This document shows positions 63,150-64,000 of a stretch of 64,000 nt of DNA, one piece after another. The notes below the pieces were generated by a model. That model worked only from the letters and a program-made list of their open reading frames with translations. It searched no databases and was not told where the DNA came from. The stretch is taken from assembly GCF_003023845.1 (NCBI RefSeq), contig NZ_PYFT01000001.1:5332001-5396000 (forward strand), in the 5' to 3' direction. A program made the position numbers and the translations under genes. This DNA comes from Adhaeribacter arboris (GTDB lineage Bacteria; Bacteroidota; Bacteroidia; Cytophagales; Hymenobacteraceae). Positions within the stretch are counted from its first letter, which is position 1, and every line of letters starts with the position of its first letter.

Positions 63150-64000
63150 GGCTGTTGCACAACCCCTTGATTGAAGTTAATCGTTGAAGAAGGATAGGAC
63201 TATTTTTTAAGGTTATGCAAGGCAGAAAGGTTTTGGAAGATGAAAAGGCGTTGCTTTTTTCGCTCTCGGCACATGTACCAGAACACAACTTCTATCGCCG
63301 CTTGAAACAGCAGTTGAATTTGGATTTTCTCTACGAGCTTACCCAACCTTACTACGGACGATGTGGTCAGCAGTCGATCGATCCGGTAGTCTTCTTTAAG
63401 CTCTGCTTGGTGGGTTACCTGGAGAATATTGTTTCCGACCGCCAACTGATCGAGCACTGTAGCCTCCGACTAGATCTGCTTTACTTTTTAGACTACCAAA
63501 TAGATGAGCCCTTGCCCTGGCACTCCACGGTTTCTCGTACTCGGCAGCTTTACCCGGAGAAGTTGTTTGAGCTACTGTTTGATAGAGTCTTTCGCTTATG
63601 TGTCGAGAAAGGCATGGTAGCCGGTCATCGGCAGGCGATTGACTCCGCCCCCATTAAGGCCAATGCTTCGATGGATAGCCTGCTTTTAAAACAATCACCC
63701 GAGTCGGTGAAAAAGCACTTAACGAAGGTTATCCTCGAGAATGAAGCGGTAGTAAAGAAGTCCAACCAGAATAAAGAGGGAAAGCCAGAACAGTTCCTCT
63801 CGGCTCCGGAGTACCAGTTAAGAAAACTGGAAAAGCACCAAGATCAGCTGAAAGCATCTCCCAAAGGCTTAGGCGGTAAGCACGAGAAGGCCCGCCTGGT
63901 CAGCAATAAAACGCACTACAGTTCCACCGATCCGGATGCCCGCATATCGGTCAAACCGGGCAAAGCCAGACAACTTAACTATTATTGCAGCCTGGCGGTG
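63150..64000 (+). mobile_element. IS1182-type element, cut by the window end
   Basis: GGCTGTTGCACAACCCC at 63150 is a plausible left terminal repeat, 65 bases before the transposase start and 12 bases after the end of the IS3 fragment. The element extends beyond the window. Confidence 0.6.
63215..64000 (+). CDS. IS1182-family transposase, partial
   Basis: An ATG at 63215 opens a frame that continues to the window end (262 codons, no stop). The N-terminal DUF772-type domain (FYELTQ-like LYELTQPYYGRCGQQSIDPV, VVFFKLCLVGYLE) and the DDE start with Asp in HRQAIDSAPIKANASM are visible. The family is typically about 450-500 aa, so about half is present. It has no upstream gene partner. Confidence 0.88.
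   Translation, partial: MQGRKVLEDEKALLFSLSAHVPEHNFYRRLKQQLNLDFLYELTQPYYGRCGQQSIDPVVFFKLCLVGYLENIVSDRQLIEHCSLRLDLLYFLDYQIDEPLPWHSTVSRTRQLYPEKLFELLFDRVFRLCVEKGMVAGHRQAIDSAPIKANASMDSLLLKQSPESVKKHLTKVILENEAVVKKSNQNKEGKPEQFLSAPEYQLRKLEKHQDQLKASPKGLGGKHEKARLVSNKTHYSSTDPDARISVKPGKARQLNYYCSLAV

Overview
The window looks like a chromosomal segment of a Bacteroidota bacterium, most likely a cytophagal (Adhaeribacter/Pontibacter/Hymenobacter-like). The reasons are a PorP/SprF-type outer-membrane protein, a gliding-motility-type C-terminal domain, type A sorting domains of the type IX secretion system (T9SS), an S74 'tail fiber' surface protein, weak Shine-Dalgarno signals, and many small orphan genes. 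No rRNA, complete tRNA or CRISPR array was seen.

Layout. 1-2.2 kb: a lipoprotein cut by the window edge, small secreted and membrane proteins. 2.3-10.8 kb: a minus-strand type I restriction-modification operon, hsdR-hsdS-abiV-albA_2-hsdM, with an AbiV-type HEPN protein and a Schlafen/AlbA_2-type protein embedded between subunits. 10.8-18.7 kb: sparsely coding, with short orphan ORFs, an XRE regulator, a decayed IS701-like transposase, a 27-bp hairpin and a 21-bp tandem repeat. 18.7-30.1 kb: a front-end-type fatty acid desaturase, small orphan proteins, a PAS histidine kinase, a stand-alone CheB with a Cys/His tail, and a 1875-aa CheB-CheR-PAS-GAF-histidine kinase fusion. 30.9-33.2 kb: an IS256-family element with an internally deleted transposase, and a bestrophin-like channel. 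33.4-39.9 kb: a three-gene operon for a secreted protein, a 1655-aa Ig-repeat adhesin and a PorP/SprF protein, closed by a 66-bp perfect palindrome.

40.7-51.6 kb is an insertion-rich, decaying stretch. It has an IS3 copy whose terminal repeat supplies the stop codon of a SIR2-like gene, a Fic protein, a three-frameshift IS982 copy, a 1231-aa lectin/TSP3 adhesin, a frameshifted serine resolvase with res-like repeats, and a voltage-gated channel broken by a nonsense codon. 51.7-64 kb: a tRNA-Ser-like 3' fragment, orphan proteins, an S74/T9SS surface protein, an AraC-GyrI regulator, a multi-PAS kinase, a MacB/FtsX-type permease, an IS3 tail fragment and the start of an IS1182-type transposase.

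How the genes work together: the restriction operon with AbiV, AlbA_2, SIR2 and Fic forms a defence/toxin theme. The T9SS-dependent adhesins with the PorP/SprF protein form a surface/attachment theme. CheB, the fusion and two further kinases form a signalling theme. The least explained feature is a set of small orphan protein families (about 60-82 aa) scattered through the window in two or three diverged copies each. All homology statements are from motif recognition by eye; no search was run.
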